Source: Haliotis asinina
Lineage: Eukaryota; Mollusca; Gastropoda; Lepetellida; Haliotidae
DNA: 64,000 nt
Direction: 5' to 3'
NCBI RefSeq assembly: GCF_037392515.1
Contig: NC_090288.1
Span: 7,495,501 to 7,559,500, forward strand
Positions 23,441-35,140 of the stretch are shown one piece after another. The translations under genes and the position numbers were made by a program. Each line of letters starts with the position of its first letter. Position 1 is the first letter of the stretch. The notes under the pieces were generated by a model that saw nothing but the letters and a program-made list of their open reading frames with translations, did no database searches and was not told the DNA's origin.

Positions 23441-24366
23441 GGCAACCAGCCGTTATATATATACTCAGTCATTTCCCGAAAGTTCGGGCAGTTACGACAA
23501 TCGTCAACACTGTAGAATGCCCTCGAATAAGTCTCCAGGAAGTAAACACATAGAAAACTAGGAGCAGATAAATTCCGGAAAACCAGAATCCTAAAAGTGT
23601 TGACCATCTATTAAAACGAAATGTGACCCATCATTATTATTACTTAATTAATAACAAAACATACATAAATACACACTCGTAATAATATCAACTATACCGA
23701 AGACGGAGAAATTTATATTTTGGTGAAATTTATAAAGTTGTTAGTTTCATTATATATGATGAGGAACTGTGATTTGATGAATTGCCAAAGTGATAACAAG
23801 ATGCGTTGGAGTGATATAAGGACTATTGTCCTGAAGACATCATGTTATAATTAAAATAATGTCAAACAAAATCAGTCTTGGGGAAGCTTACAAATTTTTC
23901 AGCCACATCCTCCTGCACTAATTCATGGAAGTTGAAAGTAAATTTGAACAAAACTAAATTAGTGATATATGAGGGAGGAATATAAAAAAACACCACAAAC
24001 TGTATGCAATAGTGAACCAAAAGTAATATATAGTTTATTAAAAAACTAAAAAGTCAGACTTACCTTTAGACTGTTTATTGCTAGCATTTCACCCATGATA
24101 ATACCTATCTTAACCCATGGTGCAGAAGTCTAGTGTTTCGAAAGTCTTCAAATTTTGGAGGAAATGTACTTACAATTCCTAAGACTCATTACGATTAAAA
24201 AAGTCAACCCCCTCGTTTTATTCTCTATGGAGAACTGGGCAGGTTCTGTTTGAAAGTTACGATATATGAATGTTTGATAAATCTGTATTATAAGTTAACT
24301 TATCAAGACAATTTTGGGGTTACAGTTTTTTAAAAGTTGTTTCTCTATTGAGTTGTATGTTAGTCC
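23441..24366. other. Intergenic DNA, nothing recognised
   Basis: AT-rich, no motif, no terminal repeat. Follows the LTR fossil and precedes a SINE. Confidence 0.35.
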
Positions 24367-24577
24367 CCTTGAAGAACTGGGCTAGAACTGATCTTCAGTA
24401 ACCCATGCTTGTCGTGAGATGCGACTAACTGGATGGGGTGGCTAGCCTCTCTGGAGTGGTTGGCACATGTCATTGTATCCCAGTTGCGTGGAAAACTGCT
24501 CATGGTTGATCACTTGGATTGTCAAGGTCACATTGCTGGAATACTGCTGTGTGTGGCGTAAAACTAAACTCACTCAC
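24367..24577 (+). mobile_element. Long-type SINE, plus strand
   Basis: 'cttcagtaacccatgcttgt' through 'ttggcacatgtcattgtatc' to the tail 'cgtaaaactaaactcactca'. Internally rearranged compared with 8590-8848. Confidence 0.75.
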
Positions 24578-24589
24578 TCTAAAATGGTG

Positions 24590-24870
24590 GAACAGGACGT
24601 AATCCACGTCTTTAAACTGCGCCTGTCCGTGTTACTTTCACGTGTTAACATTATGATGTAGTGTTTTCCGTTAGGTGTATCACTATCCAATGAAATCCCT
24701 GGTGTTAAGGCTGATGAACTCTCTGGACGAGACTCAATTTCCTGTTACCCGCTATTGCCCTACAGGTGGGATATTACCTTTTGCCCGGATGAACAAACAA
24801 AAGAGACAATAGAAAACTAACAACATATCATTTCTTTTGCCAGTTTACAATTTCATATCTGGAATGGAAC
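24590..24870. repeat. Duplicated lectin-gene 3' flank (matches 11740-12000)
   Basis: Shared segments include 'cctgtccgtgttactttcac' (gene 2 side) against the near-identical stretch near 11777, and the order of several other blocks. It shows that the 3' flank of gene 2 begins here, about 4 kb from exon 3, because a LINE and a satellite were inserted in between. Confidence 0.7.
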
Positions 24871-24914
24871 TCCTTGAAAGGATTAATCTATTCCATCGTC
24901 TGCAGAAAAAAGCG

Positions 24915-25762
24915 ATCTAATCATCATCAAAGTCTTTATTACGTATGAAGGCCACAGGCCCATATACATCTTTGAGGCATAAAAACATGAAACAGTTCTT
25001 GAAAGATTCAGCATTTACATGTCTTCCTGTGTTTATTTTTCCTTTAGTTACATCCCCAATGCGAAATGTCAGACTGCATATATGTACACGTGTGTCGGTA
25101 CTGTAGTTTTTTGTTTATAAATATAATTCTAATGCTAATTTCTATTATTCTAGCCACTTATTTTCTATGTATAATAGATAAAACGAGCTAGATTAATTTT
25201 GTCTTCAGTTTTGCTTTGTTTAAGGATATTTTTAAACGATATCATATTTACTTTTAAGTTGTCAGGCAAAACTCTTTCCCGAAGATCTTTATAAGCTGGA
25301 CATTTCAACAAAAAGACATATTCATCTTCTAAGTCTACTTTACACGCGAGACAATTTCTTTGCGATACGTCAATATTTTGCCACCTACCTACGTTATTCT
25401 TTAAACGTAATACACCAGCTCTGAATTTGACCAATACTTTACGGAATTTAAATTCCAAATCTATGGACAGATATTCCTCAGGCTCAAGAAGACTCTTATA
25501 TTGTGCATACAACCCGTAACATGGGCTTTTGTTCAAGTGTGGGTGTACAATTTTGATAAAACATATTGATCAGCGACTGCTTGTGAGTACCAGACAAATC
25601 CAAGCAAAGTATATGGCGGATCTCAGCCGCCCACGTGTGGTACCCAGCTGTGTCTAGGTAGTGTAACATATTATATGCCTTTTTCGGGATGCGTCCATGA
25701 TGCATGGTATAACGATTCTGATAATGCTGTTTCTTGGCAAACCACTGGCAAATCTTGAGCAT
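24915..25762 (-). mobile_element. LINE 3' end with C-terminal zinc-knuckle ORF
   Basis: Minus strand. 25762-25496 codes a linker (HHGRIPKKAYNMLHYLD) and, one frame over, 25536-25165 codes the LINE C-terminus: KFRAGVLRLKNNVGRW, then RNCLACKVDLEDEYVFLLKC, the Cys-rich motif typical of this LINE group. One frameshift separates the two parts. The element ends in a 3' UTR with AATAAAG near 24936 followed by a gatgatgat run, the normal end for such LINEs. 5'-truncated. Its insertion splits the duplicated 3' flank of gene 2. Confidence 0.75.
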
Positions 25763-25799
25763 GCTTCATCTCTCGAACGTTCTGAAATGTTACGGAAGC

Positions 25800-27600
25800 A
25801 TAGTAGGGCCATGGTGAATAAGACTGGTCCCACTATCTCCTACATAGTACTTAATATCGCCTACAAAGGACTAACTATCTCTTACGAAGGACTTTTTATA
25901 TCCTAGAGCCACGGTGAATAAGACTGGTCCCACTATCTCCTACATAGCACTTAATATCGCCTACAAAGGACTAACTATCTCTTACGAAGGACTTGTTATA
26001 TCCTAGAGCCACGGTGAATAAGACTGGTCCCACTATCTCCTACATAGCACTTAATATCGCCTACAAAGGACTAACTATCTCTTACGAAGGACTTGTTATA
26101 TCCTAGAGCCACGGTGAATAAGACTGGTCCCACTATCTCCTACATAGCACTTAATATCGCCTACAAAGGACTAACTATCTCTTACGAAGGACTTGTTATA
26201 TCCTAGAGCCACGGTGAATAAGACTGGTCCCACTATCTCCTACATAGTACTTAATATCGCCTACAAAGGACTAACTATCTCTTACGAAGGACTTGTTATA
26301 TCCTAGAGCCACGGTGAATAAGACTGGTCCCACTATCTCCTACATAGCACTTAATATCGCCTACAAAGGACTAACTATCTCTTACGAAGGACTTGTTATA
26401 TCCTAGAGCCACGGTGAATAAGACTGGTCCCACTATCTCCTACATAGTACTTAATATCGCCTACAAAGGACTAACTATCTCTTACGAAGGACTTGTTATA
26501 TCCTAGAGCCACGGTGAATAAGACTGGTCCCACTATCTCCTACATAGTACTTAATATCGCCTACAAAGGACTAACTATCTCTTACGAAGGACTTGTTATA
26601 TCCTAGAGCCACGGTGAATAAGACTGGTCCCACTATCTCCTACATAGCACTTAATATCGCCTACAAAGGACTAACTATCTCTTACGAAGGACTTGTTATA
26701 TCCTAGAGCCACGGTGAATAAGACTGGTCCCACTATCTCCTACATAGTACTTAATATCGCCTACAAAGGACTAACTATCTCTTACGAAGGACTTGTTATA
26801 TCCTAGAGCCACGGTGAATAAGACTGGTCCCACTATCTCCTACATAGCACTTAATATCGCCTACAAAGGACTAACTATCTCTTACGAAGGACTTGTTATA
26901 TCCTAGAGCCACGGTGAATAAGACTGGTCCCACTATCTCCTACATAGTACTTAATATCGCCTACAAAGGACTAACTATCTCTTACGAAGGACTTGTTATA
27001 TCCTAGAGCCACGGTGAATAAGACTGGTCCCACTATCTCCTACATAGTACTTAATATCGCCTACAAAGGACTAACTATCTCTTACGACGGACTTGTTATA
27101 TCCTAGAGCCACGGTGAATAAGACTGGTCCCACTATCTCCTACATAGCACTTAATATCGCCTACAAAGGACTAACTATCTCTTACGAAGGACTTGTTATA
27201 TCCGAGAGCCACGGTGAATAAGACTGGTCCCACTATCTCCTACATAGCACTTAATATCGCCTACAAAGGACTAACTATCTCTTACGAAGGACTTGTTATA
27301 TCCTAGAGCCACGGTGAATAAGACTGGTCCCACTATCTCCTACATAGCACTTAATATCGCCTACAAAGGACTAACTATCTCTTACGAAGGACTTGTTATA
27401 TCCTAGAGCCACGGTGAATAAGACTGGTCCCACTATCTCCTACATAGCACTTAATATCGCCTACAAAGGACTAACTATCTCTTACGAAGGACTTGTTATA
27501 TCCTAGAGCCACGGTGAATAAGACTGGTCCCACTATCTCCTACATAGCACTTAATATCGCCTACAAAGGACTAACTATCTCTTACTAAGGACTTACCATC
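25800..27600. repeat. 100-bp satellite, 18 units, very homogeneous
   Basis: Exact 100-bp period with no indels: 'agactggtcccactatctcc' recurs at 25821, 25921, 26021 and so on to 27521. Units differ mostly by a single C/T at one place (tacatagcac or tacatagtac). Each unit contains about four degenerate 21-bp sub-repeats plus a unique 'agccacggtgaataagact' part. The high homogeneity suggests recent expansion. Confidence 0.95.
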
Positions 27601-27815
27601 CTACGAAGGAGTTATTAACTCCTACATGGTACTTAATATCTCATACAAAGGACTAATTATCTCTTACGAAGGACTTATTACATCCTACGTAGTACTTAAT
27701 GTCTCCTACGAAGGACTCAGTATCTCCTACGTAGTACGTGTTATCTCCCACGAAGTATTTAATATGTCCTACGCAGGACTTATTATCTCCAGCGTAGTGC
27801 TTAATGTCTCCCTTT
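27590..27815. repeat. 21-bp degenerate repeat, probable ancestor of the 100-bp satellite
   Basis: About ten units of the type 'cttaatgtctcctacgaagga' (21 bp), diverged from each other. Being seven codons long, the repeat keeps a frame open on the plus strand (27626-27874) with a seven-residue period; I treat that as an artefact. Confidence 0.85.
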
Positions 27816-28137
27816 TAGATTTGGCTTGTGTTTTGTTATGCCAGACGTTAGATAATAGAGTCAGTGAGTATTAATGACACTAAGGCAGTGTTACTATACA
27901 ATGTTATTGTGAATGCATTACGTCAGGGCGACGTGGACCGTGTTGTGTTGATATTTTGGGTATGTTTGGGTATCATACGATATTTTCGATCATCGATCAT
28001 TCAAACCAGACCTGCTTGCTGCTGTATACAAGTCTAGTAATATTACTAATAGGGTATAATTACAAACTCTGTATTTCACTTATAACTGTTAATTCTGTTA
28101 GCACTTGGGTTGGTTTATCTCAGTGTACGCCACTGCA

Positions 28138-28205
28138 TGCATACACAACACAACACAACACAACACAACGTAACGCAAAACAATAACAAAACGCAACACA
28201 ATACA
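28138..28205. repeat. (ACACA)n-type microsatellite
   Basis: Runs of acaca/caaca pentamer in the 3' flank of gene 2. Confidence 0.8.
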
Positions 28206-28680
28206 ATAGGCAGCAACGACGAACTCATTGTGGTGAAACACCGCCTCAAGAACATACAACATAGAAGCAAGTGAAAACGGTGTTAGCATCTACATCGAAA
28301 CATATCATATATTGTAATAAATAAAATGTCCTTGCGTATTGTCATCGCTTTGTCATCCCACCAATCCCAAATGCCACTCCAGAAGTCACCGAATAAAGTT
28401 GTGATGACATGGTAAACAGTATATACAGTTAACAGCAAATGTGTAAGTGAACAGATTGTTTGAAATAATGAAAACATAAACTGACCATATAAACATGTTT
28501 CTAACATCCAACGGGTGATACTTTATCATGTGGTAGTCTTGATCACAAACACTTGGCAAGTTTCAAAGCCGATCCACCCTCAAAAGAGTGGCATGATCTT
28601 TTTTTATTGCGAATTACTGAAATTGTCTGAGGACATAGGCCAACATGACTGGCAGTATTTGCACTGTGTGTTCATGAATT

Positions 28681-31600
28681 TCAAAGGTCTTTCTGACAGA
28701 TGTAGTTCTTCTCTTCGGTCTGTCTCCCGTCTCGCCACAAAAATGCATTGTCCAGTTTGCTGGCCACGATGTAATCTTTCTCACCTGCACTACCAGTCGG
28801 GTTGCCTGACCTCCAGGCGAAGTAGGTCATAGGTCGGCCATCATGGAATACCCACTGACCTTCATTTGCCGCATCAGAACCGTCCAAGAAGTAGCTAAAT
28901 GTTCTAGCAGCTGCAATGATGGAAATGCACTTTTAGGATAGTTGCCCTTTTGAAAAGAGGGAAGTAATTTTTTTTTACATAAATATATTAAATTGAATTG
29001 AATTAAAGTGAACGAAGCAAAAGCAAAATAAAATGCGTACGGTGACTTTGAGGCTTTAGGTTGTCCACCAAAATGTGTCTTCAAATCCCATTACATGCAT
29101 TCACGAGTGACAGTTGACAGTTCGACGAAGACAATGGCACTTAGAATACACATACATGTATATACTGCGCGTGGCGACAGAGGTTAGAATTGCACTAATA
29201 CATTCTCCGGATTTTAATCACTGGGTTTTCTATCCCAGGGTACCTTCGCAAAGCTGGAGTATTGCTGAGCAGGACGAGGAACAAACAAACGAATCATTTT
29301 CATACCGAAGTGAGTGAGTTTAGTTTTTCGCCATATTCTGCAAGATCCCAGCCATATGGAGGTGGTACGTAAATAATCGAGTCTGGACCAGAACGAACAT
29401 CGATCTGCGCAGCTGGGAACTGATGACATATGTCGACCAATTAAGCGAACCTGACCACCCGATCCCATTAATCGCCTCTTAGGACAAGCATGGGTTACTG
29501 GAGATCCCGGATCCAGGAACTCGGACCTTCACGGGTCTTATCATACGTAATGAGATAACCGTTGTAAGTAAACTTTGGCGTCAACGATGATATGTTTGAA
29601 TGTTTTGCGTTCATATTGTACTTTCAGGATCACAAAGAAAAGGATCCCTTAGGGCAGTTCCACATATCTCAGTTACGTCTAGTGGATCCATAGGTCATTC
29701 CATAATTGTGGTAGGGCTTACTGGTTAATGTTCGAGGCAGTAAGTAGATGTACAGACTTTAGATGTTCCATTTTCGATGTCTTTGTTCACCACCGAGGTT
29801 CATTTTTAGGTTTAAATTCTTTCGACAGAGCAATGTTGATACCTTGCGAAATGCTGTTAATCAGTACTTGGTCCCCATAGTTTTTTCCACACAGGGGACG
29901 TTGGGGGTAGTTCAACGGCTAAAGCGCCTGCTCGCCAAGCTGAAGACTCTCACTTTGTTTTGAGCACTAAACTACTGACAGGATGTATTTGATACGGACT
30001 GTGAAGACAAACCTGATGACGACTTGATCTGTTTGACGACGTGGTTCTGCTTGTCTGCGTTGTCAATCACAGCAAAGTGTTCTCCTCTTGATGTACAGTC
30101 AGCAAGAGCGTCGTCGTAGGAGATCTTGTCGAGATGGAGTTGGTAGCAGATGTTGAGGAGACGATTGTGGATGTAGCCAGGTACACAGTCGCCTGAGATA
30201 CACACGAATTGTTTCACTCACTTAACGGCAGACCAAGTTTACCCAAAACAATTACTACACAAAGTTACCCTCAAATGCACGTTTCCGCGTGCATGTTTGA
30301 ACATCACAACATTATCTATTAAAAGTTTCAACATGGTTTGGGACAGTACTATTTACAATATAATACATGAGCTGTATGAATACTATTTACAATTTAAAAG
30401 TACACATCTAAAAACAAGCAATTATCAATGCACATACATGTTTTCCTTGTGATACAAATCATTCTTTTAATCAATTAATGACACTAGCACCAGACTTGGA
30501 TCCGTGTGTAAAATGGTTCTTATCTCAAGGTGTTACATTTTGAGCGTATTTGATCTTTATCCTGTAGAAAGAACAAAAAGATTTGTTATACAGTTTTCAG
30601 TTTGGTTAGGAAAGAAGAGAAATTGACAAGGTAATATATTGAGATCAGTTTTAGTTGCAGAGCCGATAATATGGATCTTTCCGTAATCAATGCGGTAATG
30701 AATCATTTGAATGTTATACTGTTTTGAAAGTCATTTCAGTCATATCAGGGCCTGCCAGCATAAAATATCATATGTTTAACGCTTTTTATGCTAAACGCAA
30801 CATATTATTATTCCATCTGGACAGGTCGTGTATCAAAGCATCAGGTCGTGGTCATGATTAGTACTCTTTAGTATACTATTGTTACCCGGGTTACCAACAT
30901 CTCCTAACAACCTTGACAATAATGACTCAAAAGTTCCTACTGCCACTATAATAAATCCATAAGGCGGTTGTATTATGTCTGCCTCGGTGTTTGCATGTTG
31001 AAAACGCCACTCACAGTAATGTGCCAGCTAAATGCAGCCGTCAGTAAGTAATCGAATCTGTACCTGACAATCCAGTGATTGACGTTAAGATCTATGTACA
31101 CAGAGATAAGACGACATGTGCCTAATCACAACATCCCGTTTGTTGCCTCCTATGATAAGCATGGATTGCTGAAGATATTCACCGGTACCGGCGTCACTGT
31201 ACGAGTGAGTGAATAAGGTTTTACGCTGCTTGTTGGAATATTCCGTGAAATTATACGGCTGCGGACACCTGAAACGTGCTTCTATTTGCACATTATACCT
31301 ATATGGTACACTGAACGGGGGTGTCGTAACTAATGACCTTAACTTCGAAGATACCCATAACACCTTAAGTAATATATTAGCATTAAAACTCTCTTTTCCT
31401 CACAACGTCATCAATCCATTATCCACGTTTGATGATTAATACCTCGGGCAGTTGAGTAGCATTGTGGTCAGGGTGTTCGTTCCTGACGCCAAAGACCCGG
31501 GTTCGATTTCTTGTGTGCTCAGTCGTGATAGTCCTCGAGTGTTACTAAAAGTCTCACCTGTTGTTAAGCTGTAGTACATGGTTCCGTTTTCTTGTTCTCC

Positions 31601-31855
31601 GTCTTCAGGCGACATGAACAACACGTCATGGAACTGGCACCGTCGGTGTTGCCGTCTGTAAAAGACAGACACACAAGATTCGTTCTGGAGACACAGGAGT
31701 ACACACCGAGTACTTTTATAAACATTTGTAATTTCAAACATGAAAGACTTTGACACAAGAACATCATCAAAAGATTTCCATTTAACACCAAATCCCGTGT
31801 TAATCCAAGCAGGTGCATAATGCACCAAACAAAGGAAAAGTAGCGTCCGAATCAT
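28681..31855 (-). CDS. PAN-CTLD secreted protein, gene 2 (3 exons, 235 aa)
   Basis: Exons 31558-31855, 30013-30192 and 28681-28910 (298, 180, 230 nt); phase-1 introns, donors acaacag|gtgaga and tcatcag|gtttgt, acceptors atctcag and attgcag. Start ATG at 31855 in the conserved context ggacgcaATG. Leader MIRTLLFLCLVHYAPA; the PAN domain has Cys in RCVLLC, ESCVSVF and RRC, and an NGT site (ENGTMYY). The lectin-like part has DCVPGYIH, NICYQL, ADC, AVIDNADKQ, then YFLDGSDAANEGQWVF, FAWRSGNPTG, LWRDGR and NYICQKDL. C2, C3, EPN/QPD and WND are absent. Introns share diverged sequence with gene 1 (for example 29600-29740 with 14285-14420), which makes these two the closest pair. A 1.8-kb satellite and a LINE lie in its 3' flank. 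Confidence 0.82.
29308..29537 (-). mobile_element. Long-type SINE in intron 2 of gene 2
   Basis: From the tail 'gtgagtgagtttagtttttc' to the head end 'cttcacgggtc', with a deletion in the middle. Confidence 0.75.
29905..29960 (+). mobile_element. tRNA-derived SINE head fragment
   Basis: 'gggggtagttcaacggctaa' and 'gcgcctgctcgccaagctga' match the head of the short SINE up to before the B-box. It ends about 50 bp before exon 2 of gene 2. Confidence 0.5.
31013..31310 (-). mobile_element. Degraded long-type and short-type SINE pieces in intron 1 of gene 2
   Basis: 31013-31196 follows the long SINE order ('tgacaatccagtgattgacg', 'gataagcatggattgctgaa'). 31201-31310 has the short SINE tail and middle ('gtgagtgaataaggttttac'). 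Both old. Confidence 0.5.
31447..31550 (+). mobile_element. tRNA-derived SINE beside the exon 1 donor of gene 2
   Basis: A-box region 'gtagcattgtggtcagggtg', B-box 'cccgggttcgatttc', then a decayed tail that ends 8 bp from the gtgaga donor of exon 1. Same orientation and place as the SINE at 19176 in gene 1. Confidence 0.65.
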
Positions 31856-32395
31856 TGCGTCCCTCTGGGTTCTATAGCCAGTGCATTCATTGTTGATCAG
31901 TTACCATAGTCTTGTGTCACTAATGAGCCGGATTTGTGTCTGTGTGAACATATTCGCTTACTTGTTCGTGTAATTGCCAATGTTTCACCGTTAACATGTT
32001 CTCGGAACTGGCTGGTAACATGACTTGTAAATATCAATATGTTTGAACTGACATTAGAAAGGTATTCGTAAATATTCAGCTTGTTAACAATGTTGGTTTG
32101 TAATCTGTCGTATCGCAAGGATAGGGCGTCAATAGTCTATTTAGGCATGTAGCCCGGAAACAACGCGTACAACATTTACATGTCACTTTAATTTTAAGGT
32201 TACGTCAAGCCATAGCGGAGAATGGGACGAATCGTAAACATTGTCAGGGACAAACCGAGCAGCACAAGTCAAACAAGACACGGACATGATGAATCAGCAA
32301 GATTTGGGGCTGTGTCAAAGATAGCATGTGCACCATATATATAAAACTGTCATAGGACACTTTGACCGAATGGGATGGTAACGGGACGAAGGAAA
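31856..32395. other. Upstream region of gene 2
   Basis: Immediately 5' of the gene 2 start. The dozen bases before the ATG are conserved with genes 1 and 3 (ggacgcaATG). I could not identify a TATA box or initiator with confidence. No other feature seen. Confidence 0.4.
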
Positions 32396-32760
32396 AACTG
32401 ACTGCAAACCTGACGAAATGTACTTTGATTCGTTGCTTGGTTGGTTTACGTCACAACTACGCAATAATCTAGGTATCTGGCGGCGGTCTGTCCTGACAAT
32501 GGTGTTCCAATGTTTACATGACCTAACGCCACAGTACCTCTCTGAATTCGTCTCAGTGTACACACGCACACGACAATCATGGTCACATCAGCAGCCCCTG
32601 CTAACAAGACCCGTGTCCATCTCGAGAACTATGGTCACATACTAGTCAGGTTTGCTGCCTCTTCACTGTGGAACCCTTTTGCCATAGTCATCAAAACAGC
32701 AACCTCTCTGGATTCCTCAAACTTCATTGACGACCCGTCTTTTCGGGTGACTTGTACAAC
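32396..32760 (+). mobile_element. LINE C-terminal fragment ('LTPQYLSEFV' type)
   Basis: Plus strand reads CLHDLTPQYLSEFVSVYTRT, then in other frames LLTRPVSI and RFAASSLWNPF. These are the well-known last conserved blocks of many animal LINE polyproteins (LAPxYL, AAPxLWN). At least two frame breaks. 5'-truncated. Confidence 0.75.
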
Positions 32761-33239
32761 TGCTGCAGATTTTAGCTGTGCACACGGGGCTTCATGAGCA
32801 TACACGTGTGGATACGGTGCCATATAGATGGACATTATTATAATGTTTTACAGAATAGAGATGAAAATGCTACAGAGAGGTTTCGGGTGATCCTGGCACA
32901 GTCAGGCTGCCTAGGCTCATCATCAGCTCAGGGCCCTTGTCCCCTCTACAAGCAGCCCAGGAAACACTGCCTAAACCACCAAGGTCACACCCACCAAGAA
33001 CTTTCTGGATAATATGTAGACTCCAACACTACAGTGTTGTGGAGATCCCAGACACTGATCCTGATCTGCGCCAAGAGATCAAAAGGTACCAAACCAAGGG
33101 CACGGAGAAACATGGGGAGTCTCACAACAATGTAGTTAGGATGCAAGCGACACATTTCAAAGGCTAGGTCCGCATATTTGTCATGCTTTTCCTGGATTTT
33201 GCCTTTTAAAAGGGACAGAAAAGTCAAGCATATAAATAA
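32761..33239. other. Between two LINE fragments, not recognised
   Basis: Open frames on both strands up to 86 codons, higher GC than neighbours. Could be 3' UTR of either flanking LINE. No motif seen. Confidence 0.3.
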
Positions 33240-34130
33240 ATTCATTCATAATTTGGCTTTATCATCAAAAGGACAGGGCCAGGTTTCCATCCTGAAATTC
33301 TCCTAAGGGTGTATATGGACCTATTCCATAGAAGGTTGAACGCCTCATTTTCCATGACCCCCTGGACATGGGTCGTACCACGGATGGACCCCGGAGTCAA
33401 AGAGACATGCATGGCGGAGTCGGTAGTAAATGCAGCGAGCCATGCTATCATGTCTTTTAAGATATGCGGTTTGTGCCAACGAAGAGTATCCACTAACGAA
33501 GTGAATGACTGTGTAAATGTGTAAATGCATTGTATAATCGACATTTCGTGGAAACATTTTCACGCATAGGCGATTGCGAGTGGCAAGTGACTGGTCCTGA
33601 GCAGCAAAAAGGAAACCCTCAGATTCACATTTGAGTCCATCCAACTTCATCCAATGGCGTCTCTGAAAGCTGTTCCACAAACGACTAACTCTGAGCAGTC
33701 GTGGTGAAGGATTTCAGTTGGTTTACTTCCATCGCTGTACCGTCCAGCAGTAGATCATCGTCAACAAAATCAATCTCAATTTTCAGATTCTGTCCAACGA
33801 CTTTGACGCTTAATATAGCTGTGAAGTTCCTTGTTTTGACCATGAGTCTTGACATGCATCACCAGAGGATCAATAAATATGTGCAAAAGGACACAATAGA
33901 ATTCACGATGAGCCTCCCCATTTATCAAACCCCGACCTTCCAAACTAACTGTCAAGTATAAGCGATTTATAGAGGAACGAGGGTGGGGGACTCTGGTCCT
34001 TCTGGTCAGGCGGTCAAGACACTGGATATCTTGTTTCGTCCAATCAACAACCTCAAAAGGAATAGAAAAGGACTGACACACCAAATTTAAAGTATTCGTG
34101 GATTTGGCCTTGTTTCCAGCATTAAGCATT
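33240..34130 (-). mobile_element. LINE 3' fragment of a second type (RT thumb and C-terminal region)
   Basis: Minus strand 34129-33776 reads VVDWTKQDIQCLDRLTRR, HPRSSINRLYL and GRGLINGEAHREF. 33680-33345 reads LKCESEGFLFAAQDQSLATR, then AYLKRHDSMARCIY. This order (TKQDI..LDR..R, HPR..VNRLYLPR..GGRGL, AAQDQSL.TR, NRHD.VA) is that of a LINE group distinct from the others here. Broken between the two parts, and its Cys/His knuckle is degraded. It inserted next to the duplicated flank that starts at 34141. Confidence 0.75.
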
Positions 34131-34140
34131 TTAAAGAGAA

Positions 34141-34940
34141 AACACTCAAGAATTAAGTCGACTTCCGTAGATACGCCATGAAGACCTTACGTGGTATTTT
34201 TCTATTATTATGCATGTTTAAATTGTTATCAAGGCAATATGGCAAATATCCAGCAAGCGAATCTTGATTGGGCCCAGGCTTGCCTCATCAGCAAGTGTCA
34301 TCCATGTCCTAAGTTCTCAAAACATTATCAAACCTGTATTTTGACGCGTATTAATGAGGAAGTATATTGTTCTAAAACTGTCTGCAGAATAACACGTATT
34401 ACCTAAACCAATGTGTATTCTCTTTAAATAATTGCAAATTGATGGGTATGGTTTAATACCGCCATTCTACCAGTATCATGGCTGAGGACGCCAGAAATGA
34501 GCTGCACACACTAGTACTGATACAGTACTGTATCCATGGAAGGATCGAACCCGGTTATTCAGAACGGAAGCTAGGCTACCCAACTTATTGTACTTATGTT
34601 CCCTCCTTGATAGACAAACGTAAGTTCTGTTGCTAACTGCGCGATATTGATCTCCGATGGCGAAGTGATGTCACAGCAGAGGCTGCCGGAAGGACAGCTA
34701 TGTTGTCTGCAAAATATGCTGATCATTTTATGCAGTTTTCGTACACTCATCCAGGTCTTTGCCTATGATATATACAGATATAATTCTGACTTGTTTCGTT
34801 AATGTGTTGTTGTTATATTCTCACAACCCGTTTCCCTGCTTGCATTAAAACACTGTGCAATGTGCGATGACCACACGACACAGCTGACTAAGCTGAAGTG
34901 GTTGCAGACTCATATGATTTTATATATATGGTTAATATCT
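34141..34940. repeat. Duplicated flank block matching 8184-8500 and 11262-11400
   Basis: Same order of segments as left of gene 1: 'gaattaagtcgac', reversed short SINE (34437-34590), 'cgatattgatctccgatg', then 'cacgacacagctgac'. It leads to the relic lectin exon at 36.2 kb as the gene 1 block leads to gene 1 exon 3. Confidence 0.6.
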
Positions 34941-34974
34941 ATATCTATGTATGAGCAGTTAAATGTTTTAGGAA

Positions 34975-35140
34975 ATATTTAATTTAAGTCGCTTTGCAAA
35001 ATATTTGATGTTAAATTAAACCCTATACTACTTTGTGGAGCTGAGGCCTGGGGCTTAAAATATTTCAATGCCATTAAAAATGTTCTTATTGTATTTCATT
35101 TATATGCCTGTGAAAGATTGCTTGGCTTGACGATATGTAC
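34975..35140 (+). mobile_element. LINE fragment (post-RT 'YGxEVWG' segment)
   Basis: Plus strand reads KIFDVKLNPILLCGAEAWGL and then ...LYACERLLG, the conserved block after the RT thumb in many LINEs (P.LLYG.EVWG). Very short remnant. Confidence 0.65.

Noticed and set aside
27626-27874. 82-codon plus-strand frame with seven-residue repeats
   Set aside because: A by-product of the 21-bp tandem repeat, which is a multiple of three. No start context, splice sites or neighbours support a gene.
32761-33239. Overlapping open frames of 72-86 codons as a host gene
   Set aside because: Between two LINE fragments, no domain and no splice signals.
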